A stretch of 38,642 bases of DNA, from positions 1 to 38,642 of the IMG/VR virus record IMGVR_UViG_3300046836_000508; one strand, given 5' to 3'. Both the position numbers and the translations under genes were made by a program. A model generated the notes under the pieces. That model searched no databases, was not told where the DNA came from, and saw only the letters and a program-made list of their open reading frames with translations. The DNA is from a virus. This document shows, in pieces, positions 23,283-30,485 of the stretch (its first letter is position 1; each line of letters begins with the position of its first letter).

Positions 23283-23560
23283 AAGTACGCATTGGAAGAG
23301 ATGAACGATGGCCGGACTACTATGTTGATTTGGAACCAGACGGCGAGATTGAACTTTCCGATGAACTATACCAGCGCCATCTGAAAGCATCGGAAGAATA
23401 CAATGCGGTTCAATATGAACTGGAGAAACTCGTAGAGGAACGTGCAAAGTGCAATCGGGAAGAGACGATGGCGGCGGCAAAAGAGTTTATGCAACCCGGT
23501 AGTTGGAAACGTCCCACCACTGAATCAATCCTTGCGGATTTAAGGAAGGAATCAAAATGA
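23279..23560 (+). CDS. Hypothetical charged helical protein, 93 aa
   Basis: The ATGA overlap fixes the start. A beta-like start (MKVRIGRDERWPDYYVDLE) precedes a long helix (KASEEYNAVQYELEKLVEE). It is coupled to the RecT-like gene. No family recognised. Confidence 0.55.
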   Translation: MKVRIGRDERWPDYYVDLEPDGEIELSDELYQRHLKASEEYNAVQYELEKLVEERAKCNREETMAAAKEFMQPGSWKRPTTESILADLRKESK

Positions 23561-24333
23561 CCGATGATGTGAAGGGAATACTGGCAGCGGAGCGTAGCGC
23601 ACAGACGCAGATGACACAGGATCGTAATCAAGCTCTGCAAGGTATCACCGACTATGAGTTCTCCAATAACTCACCCATGGCCATGGCGACCCTTATGAGC
23701 CGTACCATTCAGAATCCTTCTGGAGGGTTCATATCACTCGAGCAGTCCTTGGTGCTGGCTCTCTATTGGAAGGCGACTGGGCTCGAACCGTACAAGGGTG
23801 AAATCTACATTCTGCCGAGTGGGAAGATCGGCATCTCGCTCGAGGGGGAGCTCAAGCTGGCAAAGAAGGAAGGTCATAAGCTGGGAGTGCCGCAGTTTAA
23901 GCCAGTGGAGCGGCCGTGGCCGGCGGGGATGCTGATGCAGAGGAAAAATCCAGCTAAGGGTGGGACGGATCTAATCGACTTCAAGCTCGACTTTGATCCC
24001 GGCATTGAATGCACGATCCTAGTGGACGGGGAGCCTTCCGTTTATACCGCCTGGTTCACTGAGTGGTTCATGCCATATAACCCAAACTGGTGGTCACGGC
24101 GCACGCATATGCTCATGGTGCGCGCGGAGTCGCACGCTCTGGCATTCGGTACGGGCATATCCGTTAGCCAGGAAACGGGAGCGGAGAGCCAGCCGGAACC
24201 GAAGATTGCAAAGACGGAGGTGGTCGCTCCGAAGAACATTCCACCAACGAGTGCAAATATTTTCAACAAGGCCGCCGATGTTCTTTATCCTAACGCAGAA
24301 GACTCGGTGGCCATGCGTCAAGGAAGTAAGTAA
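23557..24333 (+). CDS. RecT/Bet-like single-strand annealing protein, 258 aa
   Basis: SLEQSLVLALYWKATGLEPY- then KGEIYILPSGKIGISLEG matches the core of RecT/Bet annealases. MLMVRAESHALAFGTG is the family's C-terminal helix. A flexible tail follows (~215-258). It would pair complementary DNA strands with the RecB/Cas4-like nuclease and RusA nearby. Overlap ATGA with the previous gene. Confidence 0.75.
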   Translation: MTDDVKGILAAERSAQTQMTQDRNQALQGITDYEFSNNSPMAMATLMSRTIQNPSGGFISLEQSLVLALYWKATGLEPYKGEIYILPSGKIGISLEGELKLAKKEGHKLGVPQFKPVERPWPAGMLMQRKNPAKGGTDLIDFKLDFDPGIECTILVDGEPSVYTAWFTEWFMPYNPNWWSRRTHMLMVRAESHALAFGTGISVSQETGAESQPEPKIAKTEVVAPKNIPPTSANIFNKAADVLYPNAEDSVAMRQGSK

Positions 24334-24341
24334 AGGTTTCT

Positions 24342-24423
24342 GCGGGGATCGCCTGCCGTGCTCCTGAATTGTTACCAGGCAACGCGGTTAGAGCTTAAGA
24401 AAGTATAGCTGGACGATCCCCGC
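24342..24423 (+). ncRNA. Large stem-loop before the putative SSB gene
   Basis: GCGGGGATCG (24342-24351) pairs perfectly with CGATCCCCGC (24414-24423). Inside, GCCTG (24351-24355) can pair with CAGGC (24376-24380). No U-run follows. Probably a structured 5' leader element. Confidence 0.5.
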
Positions 24424-24466
24424 CATCCATTTCTAGAAGTAAATTCAAATGGAGGTTAGAAAGACA

Positions 24467-25099
24467 ATGGGAAGACGCACAGAAGGCATGGAGCAGCAAC
24501 CAATTAAACCTTGGAAGCGTGGGTGGTATGCGGCATCGGTCGTACCGGATTACACGCTGCCAAATAATGGCATTACCTTTACCACGCAGGACCGCGCCAC
24601 CGACAAGCCTGGCATTCATCAGCTGCAAATTTGCCTGGCGGTCGTGGATGCAGATCAGAATCCCCCGGTCAAGTACGTGAACTATTCGGTTTATTACAAT
24701 GCCGAAGCGTTCTTCGACGATGAGCGCTTGGCGGAGCTCAAGGCCATGGCCGCGCAGTATAAGAACGGCAAGTGGCCGGATGGTCAGGCGCAGAATGAAT
24801 ACATCAAGGCGGGGGAGATCGGATCGCTCGAGAAGGCGCTCAACAAGGATCAGGACTTCCAGAAGTCGGACGGTGGTGGGATTGATGTTTCCACGATCAC
24901 TGAATCAGCATGCGATGTGCTGTTGAGCATCTTTCGCAAGGATCCTGCCAGTGGTTACACCAAGGAGGTTCCCAAGGATTTGATGGACACTTACTTCGCT
25001 ACCGGAGAAGGATGGAGCAAATGGTTTTACGGAGTTACCAAGTTTGCTCCATCGGAAACCATGGCGAATAAAGTTCCCAAGAAAGCGAAATCGGCCTAG
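24467..25099 (+). CDS. Possible single-strand-DNA-binding-type protein, 210 aa
   Basis: ATG at 24467 with GGAGG eleven bases upstream; an ATG at 24449 precedes the ribosome binding site. The N-terminal half is beta-rich (GWYAASVVPDYTLPNNGIT; HQLQICLAVVDAD), the rest helical. It follows the annealase, where phages often encode an OB-fold SSB or a DUF669-type protein. The assignment is from context and fold impression. Confidence 0.5.
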   Translation: MGRRTEGMEQQPIKPWKRGWYAASVVPDYTLPNNGITFTTQDRATDKPGIHQLQICLAVVDADQNPPVKYVNYSVYYNAEAFFDDERLAELKAMAAQYKNGKWPDGQAQNEYIKAGEIGSLEKALNKDQDFQKSDGGGIDVSTITESACDVLLSIFRKDPASGYTKEVPKDLMDTYFATGEGWSKWFYGVTKFAPSETMANKVPKKAKSA

Positions 25100-25109
25100 T
25101 CGATCTCGT

Positions 25110-25169
25110 GGCGGCATCGGAGCTCGTGGGCTCTACTGGAGAGTAACCCACAACCAAGACGATGCCGCC
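25110..25169 (+). ncRNA. Large stem-loop after the putative SSB gene
   Basis: GGCGGCATCG (25110-25119) pairs perfectly with CGATGCCGCC (25160-25169). Inside, GTGGG pairs with CCCAC, and CTCT with AGAG. It has no terminator-like U-run. Confidence 0.5.
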
Positions 25170-25238
25170 GCGAACCACCTTGCAATGGGACTTGCATTAT
25201 ATCAGGTTTGGAACTCCGCTTGCGTCTTGGGGAATAAA

Positions 25239-25290
25239 CTCCCGCTCATGGGCCGAAGGCCCAGTCTTGAGCGGAATCCCCCGCCGGGAG
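25239..25290 (+). promoter_or_regulatory. Alternative RNA structures over a ribosome binding site
   Basis: CCGCTCATGGGCC (25242-25254) pairs with GGCCCA and TGAGCGG (25258-25274). Alternatively CTCCCG (25239-25244) pairs with CGGGAG (25285-25290), which is the ribosome binding site of the next gene. The two folds share CCG and cannot form together. Confidence 0.45.
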
Positions 25291-25297
25291 GCGAATG

Positions 25298-25399
25298 ATG
25301 ACTTGGATACTCAGTATGTTGTTCCCTTACCGTAAGACATGGGCAGAGGATACGAGAGAACGGATCATAAAGCTGAGAGCGAATGGAGGGAAGCCATGA
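25298..25399 (+). CDS. Hypothetical small protein, 33 aa
   Basis: ATG at 25298 follows GGGAGGCGAATG, six bases from GGAGG. A short hydrophobic start (MTWILSMLFPYRKTWAEDT) is followed by a basic helix. The stop overlaps the next start by ATGA and carries its ribosome binding site. Confidence 0.42.
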   Translation: MTWILSMLFPYRKTWAEDTRERIIKLRANGGKP

Positions 25400-25659
25400 T
25401 CGCAAGGGTAATCGCTATTGAAAGTGGGGCCAACTACATCGACAAGCGGCGCAGAGTGCGGCTGTCGATCGAGGGCGCCACCATCGGCTATGCGGAGCTC
25501 AAGGTCACTGAGGAAGCGCTGGGAGTGATCGCAGTCAGCCTGGATGATGTGCTGGAAGTTGAGTTCCATTCATTGACCATGCACCAGCGTAGACAGAGAG
25601 ATGCGGAAAATCAGGTGACTCCAATCTCTCTCATCAATGATACAGGTGAGGCAAATTGA
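25396..25659 (+). CDS. Hypothetical protein, 87 aa
   Basis: ATG at 25396 after AATGGAGGGAAGCC. Beta-rich N-terminal region (RVIAIESGANYIDKRRRVRL), then an acidic helix (KVTEEALGVIAVSLDD). No family recognised. Confidence 0.55.
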   Translation: MIARVIAIESGANYIDKRRRVRLSIEGATIGYAELKVTEEALGVIAVSLDDVLEVEFHSLTMHQRRQRDAENQVTPISLINDTGEAN

Positions 25660-25660
25660 A

Positions 25661-25987
25661 ATGATCCGCCTACTCGCACATGAAGCACAATCCATCGCCG
25701 ATCTCGTTATCGAATATGAATCTGATCTGTTCGAGCGGGATGTTACCTCAACTGAGGATGACGATGGTACTGTGCATGAACGCGAGAAACTCACTGAACG
25801 TTTAGGCAATATCGTTCGTATCGCCGAGTTCACCGAGCGTGTAGGCGCCATCTACGTCCAAGCTGAACGCAGATACCACTTAGAACACGCGCAGTCTCTA
25901 CTTAAACGCGAAGCCCGCGCTGAACTGGACGCACCACGCATACGCAATGAGCGCATCGCACGCAAGAGGCCATCTATTTCACGGTAA
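25661..25987 (+). CDS. Hypothetical helical protein, 108 aa
   Basis: ATG at 25661 with GAGG nine bases upstream. It consists of long charged helices (EAQSIADLVIEYESDLFER; VGAIYVQAERRYHLEHAQ) and a basic C-terminus (IARKRPSISR). Possibly a coiled-coil DNA-associated protein; unproven. Confidence 0.55.
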   Translation: MIRLLAHEAQSIADLVIEYESDLFERDVTSTEDDDGTVHEREKLTERLGNIVRIAEFTERVGAIYVQAERRYHLEHAQSLLKREARAELDAPRIRNERIARKRPSISR

Positions 25988-25991
25988 GCAC

Positions 25992-26021
25992 TTGACAGCC
26001 ACTTGCTGACGGAGATATATT
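25992..26021 (+). promoter_or_regulatory. Rightward sigma70 promoter, leaderless
   Basis: TTGACA (25992-25997), 18 bases, TATATT (26016-26021), then CATTCC and the ATG at 26028. The predicted start is the A of ATG or a base or two before it. No ribosome binding site. Confidence 0.68.
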
Positions 26022-26027
26022 CATTCC

Positions 26028-26219
26028 ATGCCAACACTACGAGATAGCAATCCAAACTTTGAACCGAAGTCAGAACGAATCACGGTAAGGCTCAGCGCTC
26101 GCGTGATGACGCGGCTTGATCGTGCGGCGGTAAAGCTGGGACAGTCCCCAGGGGAAGCGGTGCGGTTGATGATCCTGCGGGGAGTGGAGAAGGTAGAGCA
26201 AGAGGGAAGGATATTCTGA
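26028..26219 (+). CDS. Ribbon-helix-helix (CopG/Arc-like) regulator, 63 aa
   Basis: SERITVRLSARVMTRLDRAA is the beta strand and first helix of an RHH DNA-binding fold, followed by LGQSPGEAVRLMILRGVEKV, the second helix. Dimers bind palindromic operators. It heads the accessory block and is the third gene here with a promoter that abuts its ATG. It may control itself and the block behind it. Confidence 0.78.
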   Translation: MPTLRDSNPNFEPKSERITVRLSARVMTRLDRAAVKLGQSPGEAVRLMILRGVEKVEQEGRIF

Positions 26220-26575
26220 TGAGACTAAGTGATGCAATGGCACTGGGAAGGACGATCGAGGTACCGGGCGATGCCTATTCGTTTGAATCATGCGCTGTCG
26301 GTATAGGCATGGCGGCATTTGGAATTGAGAAAGGACATCGGGGTATAGAAGCAACGGAACGATTTCCTTGGCTCGAGGATATAGATCCCAAGAGTCCCAA
26401 TGAAAGCGAATTTTATAAATCCTTCCGGTGGACGATTAGCAAATGGTACTTCGGTGTTAGTAGGGGAGAAATGACCTTCGATGAACTCATCGACAAAGTT
26501 CGTGCTATCGAGCCACCCGAATCAACCACTGAAACAACCATAGAAGATATTCCGATGGTTGAGGCGGCCAAATGA
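26219..26575 (+). CDS. Conserved phage protein, 118 aa
   Basis: TGATG overlap. MRLSDAMALGRTIEV followed by SCAVGIGMAAFGI resembles a group of phage proteins that open MKLSDAIRxG with a SCALGA block. The C-terminal half is acidic. The function of the group is unknown to me. Confidence 0.58.
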   Translation: MRLSDAMALGRTIEVPGDAYSFESCAVGIGMAAFGIEKGHRGIEATERFPWLEDIDPKSPNESEFYKSFRWTISKWYFGVSRGEMTFDELIDKVRAIEPPESTTETTIEDIPMVEAAK

Positions 26576-26742
26576 GCGTAGTGGAAGAGCATATCGATCA
26601 ACTAGTCACCGAGGGCATTGCCGAGGTCTTACGGATGCTCATCGTTGGCCATGCCAGCCGCGGAGAGAAGACCTTGCCAGAGATCAATTTGAAGGTGACG
26701 GGATATTGGGTGAAGGAAGTGATCCGTATTGATATCAAATAG
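26572..26742 (+). CDS. Hypothetical protein, 56 aa
   Basis: ATGA overlap with the previous gene. A helix (EEHIDQLVTEGIAEVLRML) and a beta hairpin (NLKVTGYWVKEVIRIDIK). No family recognised. Confidence 0.52.
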   Translation: MSVVEEHIDQLVTEGIAEVLRMLIVGHASRGEKTLPEINLKVTGYWVKEVIRIDIK

Positions 26743-26757
26743 GAGACGTTTGTCCAA

Positions 26758-27108
26758 ATGAAACTAAAAGATGAAGCGCTATGGAATAAGGGACTCGCCA
26801 ACAACACTGATCCTTACGGTCGCGCTGTATTCGACTACGCCAAGGCTTGGGCTGAGTTAATGGAGAAAGAAATAGAGGAAGGTAAGCCTCTAACAGCAAT
26901 TGCCAAGGATACCTCACACGAGGCCGATACCGAAGGAATCACAGGATTCATGTATGGCTGTGCGGTATCCACGTTGGCAGCTTGCTGGATTTATGGTGAG
27001 GACCTTCGCCTCTGGCATAACTTGGATACTCAGATAGGTGATGAAGGAGAACGTGCCAACCAATCTGGAGGAATTCTAAATCCTGCGGTTTTAAATATTA
27101 GTAAATAA
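26758..27108 (+). CDS. Conserved hypothetical phage protein, 116 aa
   Basis: TDPYGRAVFDYAKAWAELME, then HEADTEGITGFMYGCAVS and YGEDLRLWHNL, define a protein recurrent in phages of many hosts; function not known to me. A GGAG lies twelve bases upstream. Confidence 0.68.
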   Translation: MKLKDEALWNKGLANNTDPYGRAVFDYAKAWAELMEKEIEEGKPLTAIAKDTSHEADTEGITGFMYGCAVSTLAACWIYGEDLRLWHNLDTQIGDEGERANQSGGILNPAVLNISK

Positions 27109-27117
27109 CAAGCTCCC

Positions 27118-27179
27118 CTACTCCATTCCTATTGGAGTAGAGGTACCGTGTGGGGGCCGAGCGGTGGGAGGCTATCGGC
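27118..27179 (+). promoter_or_regulatory. Two leader hairpins
   Basis: CTACTCCA (27118-27125) pairs with TGGAGTAG (27133-27140). GCCGA (27156-27160) pairs with TCGGC (27175-27179). The 90-base leader carries no gene and no U-run. Confidence 0.4.
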
Positions 27180-27201
27180 TTCATACTCTCAGGGAGAGCA
27201 A

Positions 27202-27453
27202 ATGACATTTGACAATGTGCTGTTTAAGGGTGGTGGCCACATCGGTGGGCACATTCACATAGGTGCCATTACCAGATTGCGGCATCACCACTGGACTGGA
27301 ACTACCGATAATGTCCCGCGTACGGACGGAACTGGCAGTGGTTTAGAACCTCCGCCGAGTCCGAAAAAGCGTGTGGTCAGCTGGGCGAAGTTCACAGCGA
27401 AACAACTCAAGAAGGAAGTCGCAATATTGAAGGATAAATTCAAACGGAAGTGA
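27202..27453 (+). CDS. His-rich N-terminal protein with basic tail, 83 aa
   Basis: ATG after GGGAGAGCAA. GGGHIGGHIHIGAITRLRHHH gives seven His in about twenty residues, a possible metal site. The C-terminal half is a Lys-rich helix. No family recognised. Confidence 0.5.
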   Translation: MTFDNVLFKGGGHIGGHIHIGAITRLRHHHWTGTTDNVPRTDGTGSGLEPPPSPKKRVVSWAKFTAKQLKKEVAILKDKFKRK

Positions 27454-27467
27454 TTCAAGGAGGATTC

Positions 27468-27701
27468 ATGGCAGCACGAGGCAGCAGAATAGGTAGAGTC
27501 TGTCAGTTCTTTCGAGAAACCGATATTGATGAAGCACGTGTTGCGCTCACGATCGTGAAAGAGATCATGGAAGCACGTATGGGTGGCAACACAACGAAGA
27601 TCAAGGACAAAGTGATCCGTAAGAAGCGTCGTACGAAAGCACAAATGGAAGCACAGAGGGTGATGGAAACCGAAGCACCGGGAATGGCTGCAAGCGCATA
27701 A
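27468..27701 (+). CDS. Hypothetical basic protein, 77 aa
   Basis: ATG at 27468 has AAGGAGG just upstream. A GTG start at 27450 would overlap the previous gene by GTGA but put the ribosome binding site in the coding region. Helical with a basic segment (RKKRRTKAQMEAQRV). Confidence 0.52.
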   Translation: MAARGSRIGRVCQFFRETDIDEARVALTIVKEIMEARMGGNTTKIKDKVIRKKRRTKAQMEAQRVMETEAPGMAASA

Positions 27702-27735
27702 GCATGCAATGTCAAATCATTGAAAGGATACTCCC

Positions 27736-28002
27736 ATGGATCTAATCAAAAAGGTTACAGACGCATTCGACAAGATCACGAATAAACAACCAGCTATACC
27801 TCCAATCATTATGAGCCCGTATGGACCTGTATCCGAGTCTGCCCGCCGTCAGGCTGCCTACAACATGCGTGATGACTACGCCTTGCGCCTACGTGTCGAA
27901 CAGCTCATTGCAGATCAGTTCTTTGCGGGGAACCTTGAAAAAGGAATCATCGAAGCTCGCCGCCGTTACCCTGAGGCATTTCAAGATGATGATAAGTCCT
28001 AA
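27736..28002 (+). CDS. Hypothetical protein, 88 aa
   Basis: ATG after GAAAGGATACTCCC. It contains [18 protein letters not shown] and a helical C-terminal half ([19 protein letters not shown]). The end overlaps the HNH gene by 17 bases. Function unknown. Confidence 0.55.
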   Translation: MDLIKKVTDAFDKITNKQPAIPPIIMSPYGPVSESARRQAAYNMRDDYALRLRVEQLIADQFFAGNLEKGIIEARRRYPEAFQDDDKS

Positions 28003-28462
28003 AAGAATACCCTTAGATCGTAAGGGTATTGAGAAACATTTCAATGCTCGTGTGGCTATTTCTCCCAATGGATGCTGGGAGTGGACTGGCTTACTTGGAA
28101 AAACTGGATACGGTAGATTCACTCTCAAACATCGCAAGATATTCTATGCACATCGTGTGGCTTGGTTAGTTATTGCAAGAAGAAGGATTCCAGTAGGTAA
28201 GCAGCTAGATCATCTTTGTCGCAATCGACGTTGTGTAAATCCAGATCATTTAGAAGTAGTTACGAGCCGGGAAAATACTATGCGTGGAGAAAACTTTTGC
28301 GCTAGGCAAGCAAGGCAGACACATTGCATTCGTGGTCATGCTTTTAATGAGGTGAATACTTACATCAATCCGAATAATGGAGAACGTCACTGCAGAAAAT
28401 GTGCTTGTATTATTCAGAAGAATCGCCGAAAAAGAATGGGAGATAATGCCGATGCTCGATAA
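27986..28462 (+). CDS. HNH homing-type endonuclease with zinc-binding tail, 158 aa
   Basis: NGCWEWTG, a conserved AHRVAWLV, then [19 protein letters not shown] make the HNH core, with the catalytic His in LDHLC and NPDH. A second Cys/His group (THCIRGH, CRKCAC) binds structural zinc. GAGG lies nine bases before ATG 27986. Free-standing HNH enzymes move as selfish genes in phages; no intron was noticed. Confidence 0.85.
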   Translation: MMISPKRIPLDRKGIEKHFNARVAISPNGCWEWTGLLGKTGYGRFTLKHRKIFYAHRVAWLVIARRRIPVGKQLDHLCRNRRCVNPDHLEVVTSRENTMRGENFCARQARQTHCIRGHAFNEVNTYINPNNGERHCRKCACIIQKNRRKRMGDNADAR

Positions 28463-28715
28463 GTTTGGAACAAAGATATCCAAGGGCGCCATGCTCTGGT
28501 GGCTCAGCAAGGAACTTCCTGTCCATGTGATCGATGTTATCGAGCCCACACTCGTCAACAACGACAACCCTCCTATGCTCATCCTGGCGATCCGCGTGCC
28601 TATTGGAGGTGTCGATCAGCGGCGAGAGGCGGTGCTGGGAGACTTCCTGTGCGTGGTGGATTCAACTGCAAGCGATCAGCTGCTCGATCGGCTAGAGCAG
28701 GCGAGAAAACAATGA
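28452..28715 (+). CDS. Hypothetical protein, 87 aa
   Basis: ATG at 28452 with GGGAG nine bases upstream; ATG 28446 also possible. The sequence [20 protein letters not shown] is followed by beta strands ([22 protein letters not shown]). Overlaps the HNH gene end. No family recognised. Confidence 0.52.
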   Translation: MLDKFGTKISKGAMLWWLSKELPVHVIDVIEPTLVNNDNPPMLILAIRVPIGGVDQRREAVLGDFLCVVDSTASDQLLDRLEQARKQ

Positions 28716-28969
28716 GCCTGCGAAAATGTTGCGATGTTTGTGACAAGTATATGTACACCAAGGAAGGTGTACCCGAAGAAGGGGCCATCATCGAACAATG
28801 TGGAGAAGAGTTATTGCAAAAGTTGGATGATCTTATCCCAGGATTTGATGGCATGTCTGATGATCTAGACATCTGCTCTGAGTGCATCGTTGAGGTCGTG
28901 AAAGAGTTGCGTATCCGCGGCAACCGTCCCACGCAATCCAAGAAACCAGATATGGATAACTTAAAGTAA
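28712..28969 (+). CDS. Small Cys-rich protein, 85 aa
   Basis: ATGA overlap. KCCDVCDKYMY near the start and ICSEC near residue 60 form two C-x-x-C pairs, a probable zinc site; the C-terminus is acidic to basic. No closer assignment. Confidence 0.55.
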   Translation: MSLRKCCDVCDKYMYTKEGVPEEGAIIEQCGEELLQKLDDLIPGFDGMSDDLDICSECIVEVVKELRIRGNRPTQSKKPDMDNLK

Positions 28970-28980
28970 GGAGTATTCGT

Positions 28981-29508
28981 ATGAAATATCTATTGTCTAT
29001 TGCATTACTCATTATGTTCGCGCCGGCCGCGCATGCCGATCAAATCAATCACATTGAACTCTCTGGTGCCTGGGGCAATCAAGCCACCTTCCAAACGGCC
29101 TTCAACTGGGATGTAACCACCGAGAGCCTTGTAGCCGATACCATGACCACACAGGACACAGGCATAGGCGCACTCACGCTGGCATCTATTAGCCCTACCC
29201 GTGCCACATGGCTAGGCGACTTGGGCTACCTACAATTTTATCCGCATGACCATGGCATATTCGCGGCATTCGATATGGTGGGCGAGTGGACGACGGGAGC
29301 GTTGTTTGAGCTGTGGAAGTACAACGGGGCATTCTACTTTCCCAATGGCAGCGCCACGGCGAGTTCGGGGAGTTTAATCGTCACTGATCCACCGGATGTG
29401 CCTGTCTCCACGCCCGAGCCAAGCGAGATTGGGCTAGTGTTGGCTGGACTGGGACTTTTAGCAATACTGTACAAATTGAAAGGAGATACAAATGGACTCA
29501 CTATTTGA
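28981..29508 (+). CDS. Secreted protein with PEP-CTERM-like sorting signal, 175 aa
   Basis: A classic signal peptide (KYLLSIALLIMFAPAAHA, cleavage near 19/20) leads a beta-rich domain. The C-terminus has the PEP motif TPEPSE at 144-149, a hydrophobic span (IGLVLAGLGLLAILY, 150-164) and Lys residues. PEP-CTERM proteins are cut and anchored by exosortases in some Gram-negative bacteria. A phage carrying one suggests a protein shown on the host surface. The Lys cluster is weaker than usual. ATG after AAGGAGTATTCGT. Confidence 0.7.
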   Translation: MKYLLSIALLIMFAPAAHADQINHIELSGAWGNQATFQTAFNWDVTTESLVADTMTTQDTGIGALTLASISPTRATWLGDLGYLQFYPHDHGIFAAFDMVGEWTTGALFELWKYNGAFYFPNGSATASSGSLIVTDPPDVPVSTPEPSEIGLVLAGLGLLAILYKLKGDTNGLTI

Positions 29509-29713
29509 AGTTCATATGTTGAACGAGACAGGCAAGCAGAAGGCCAATGATATTGCTCAGGCATTCGACAACTGTTTGATGGCGATAACATCTTCAACTT
29601 TTGGATCGCTCTGCCCTCAAGGGCGTGAGTTGGCCATCGTAAAAACTAAACTAGAGGAAGCCTGCTTCTTCGCCAAAAAGAGCATGGCAAACGTACCGGA
29701 AAATCAAGCATGA
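29492..29713 (+). CDS. Candidate Acb2/Tad1-type nucleotide-sponge protein, 73 aa
   Basis: The sequence has FEVHMLNETGKQKANDIAQ then GRELAIVKTKLEEACFFAKK-SMA. This two-helix pattern, with the late RE-A-KTxLEEA-FFAKK block, resembles the Acb2/Tad1 hairpin family, whose members bind cyclic dinucleotides to block CBASS or Thoeris defence. The assignment is from memory of the pattern and needs a search. The gene overlaps the previous stop and has its own GGAG. Confidence 0.55.
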   Translation: MDSLFEVHMLNETGKQKANDIAQAFDNCLMAITSSTFGSLCPQGRELAIVKTKLEEACFFAKKSMANVPENQA

Positions 29714-29901
29714 AGACCAAGTTTAGAATAGGACAAGTAGTCATGGTGCGCGACCAAAGTTCTGAATATCCGGTAAAACTTGTCAAGGAAACGAACATTG
29801 GTAATGCAGAAGAAAAGGGCAAGCGATGGTTCGATACTTTGAACCACGTGGAGTACGAAGTCAGAATGCGCCCGCTAACCAAACGCGAAATAGGACGATG
29901 A
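29710..29901 (+). CDS. Hypothetical small basic protein, 63 aa
   Basis: ATGA overlap. The pattern KFRIGQVVMVRDQSSEYPVK is an SH3-like or beta-barrel strand set (KxGxxVxVxD). No specific family. Confidence 0.55.
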   Translation: MKTKFRIGQVVMVRDQSSEYPVKLVKETNIGNAEEKGKRWFDTLNHVEYEVRMRPLTKREIGR

Positions 29902-29947
29902 TCGTGCTCGGTGGACTGAGTGCGCTAGTCATTTGGAGGAAACGGAC

Positions 29948-30067
29948 ATGGTTCTTGTCGTTATATCCTTCGTTATTTTTGCAGCCATGATCGATATAGG
30001 GATTTACAACATATACAAGGAATTAAAGCGCATGAACGACCGCGAGGACGACGATGCCAAATCCTGA
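29948..30067 (+). CDS. Membrane micropeptide, 39 aa
   Basis: GGAGGAAACGGAC precedes ATG 29948. One membrane segment (LVVISFVIFAAMIDIGIY) and a basic-to-acidic tail. Function unknown. Confidence 0.5.
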   Translation: MVLVVISFVIFAAMIDIGIYNIYKELKRMNDREDDDAKS

Positions 30068-30092
30068 ACCATCCGAGGTAGGCCATGAGTGA
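30054..30092 (+). CDS. Twelve-residue leader peptide
   Basis: ATG at 30054 has GAGG six bases upstream. MPNPEPSEVGHE ends inside the start region of the next gene. Its DNA is largely shared with two later junctions (see the 18-bp repeat). May be a coupling leader. Confidence 0.3.
   Translation: MPNPEPSEVGHE
30064..30081 (+). repeat. 18-bp direct repeat, copy 1
   Basis: CTGAACCATCCGAGGTAG here recurs at 30316-30333, flanking the Lar-like gene; CGAGGTAGCTG recurs again near 30487. Confidence 0.6.
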
Positions 30093-30315
30093 ATGGGCAC
30101 ATACACGACAGCGGAATGATTTGAAGATTTGTCCATTTTGCGGTACGGCAGCAATCGAACAGGCTCGGTTAGCAGATAACACAACTATGATGCATTGGCG
30201 CATTTCTTGCGGGAATCCATTTTGTAATTTGCAGTGCGCGACTAACGTTTGCGCCGACAAATTAAATGCAGAACATTTTTGGGAAGAGCGCGCAGCTTCC
30301 CCGGAGACGAAATGA
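30085..30315 (+). CDS. Lar-like zinc-ribbon protein, 76 aa
   Basis: CPFCGTAAIE, W-RISCGNPFCNLQCA and a terminal A-EHFWEERA match the restriction-alleviation (Lar) type zinc ribbon, which weakens type I restriction in enterobacteria. A role here is inference. Start ATG 30085, inside the leader peptide. Confidence 0.55.
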   Translation: MSEWAHTRQRNDLKICPFCGTAAIEQARLADNTTMMHWRISCGNPFCNLQCATNVCADKLNAEHFWEERAASPETK

Positions 30316-30485
30316 CTGAACCATCCGAGGTAGCTGTATGTCCCATGTGTGGCGACGAACGTAAGTCCAACGACGCTCACGAATACCAGTGTCCCCGGTG
30401 TGGTGGCTACGGATTCGATTGTTGCGTGGCCGGAAATAATTGTATTTGCGTGAATTGCGAGGAAGATGATGCCAACGAATCCTAA
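30312..30485 (+). CDS. Double zinc-ribbon protein, 57 aa
   Basis: ATGA overlap. CPMCG, CPRCGG, CC and CICVNC give four Cys groups in 57 residues, so one to two zinc ribbons. Starts TEPSEVAV, echoing the leader peptide. No family recognised. Confidence 0.6.
   Translation: MTEPSEVAVCPMCGDERKSNDAHEYQCPRCGGYGFDCCVAGNNCICVNCEEDDANES
30316..30333 (+). repeat. 18-bp direct repeat, copy 2
   Basis: Same 18 bases as at 30064-30081. Both encode the residues -EPSEV of a gene start in the same frame. Confidence 0.6.

Noticed and set aside
29898-29990. 30-codon frame upstream of the micropeptide at 29948
   Set aside because: It overlaps a better supported gene; only a weak link by an ATGA overlap.
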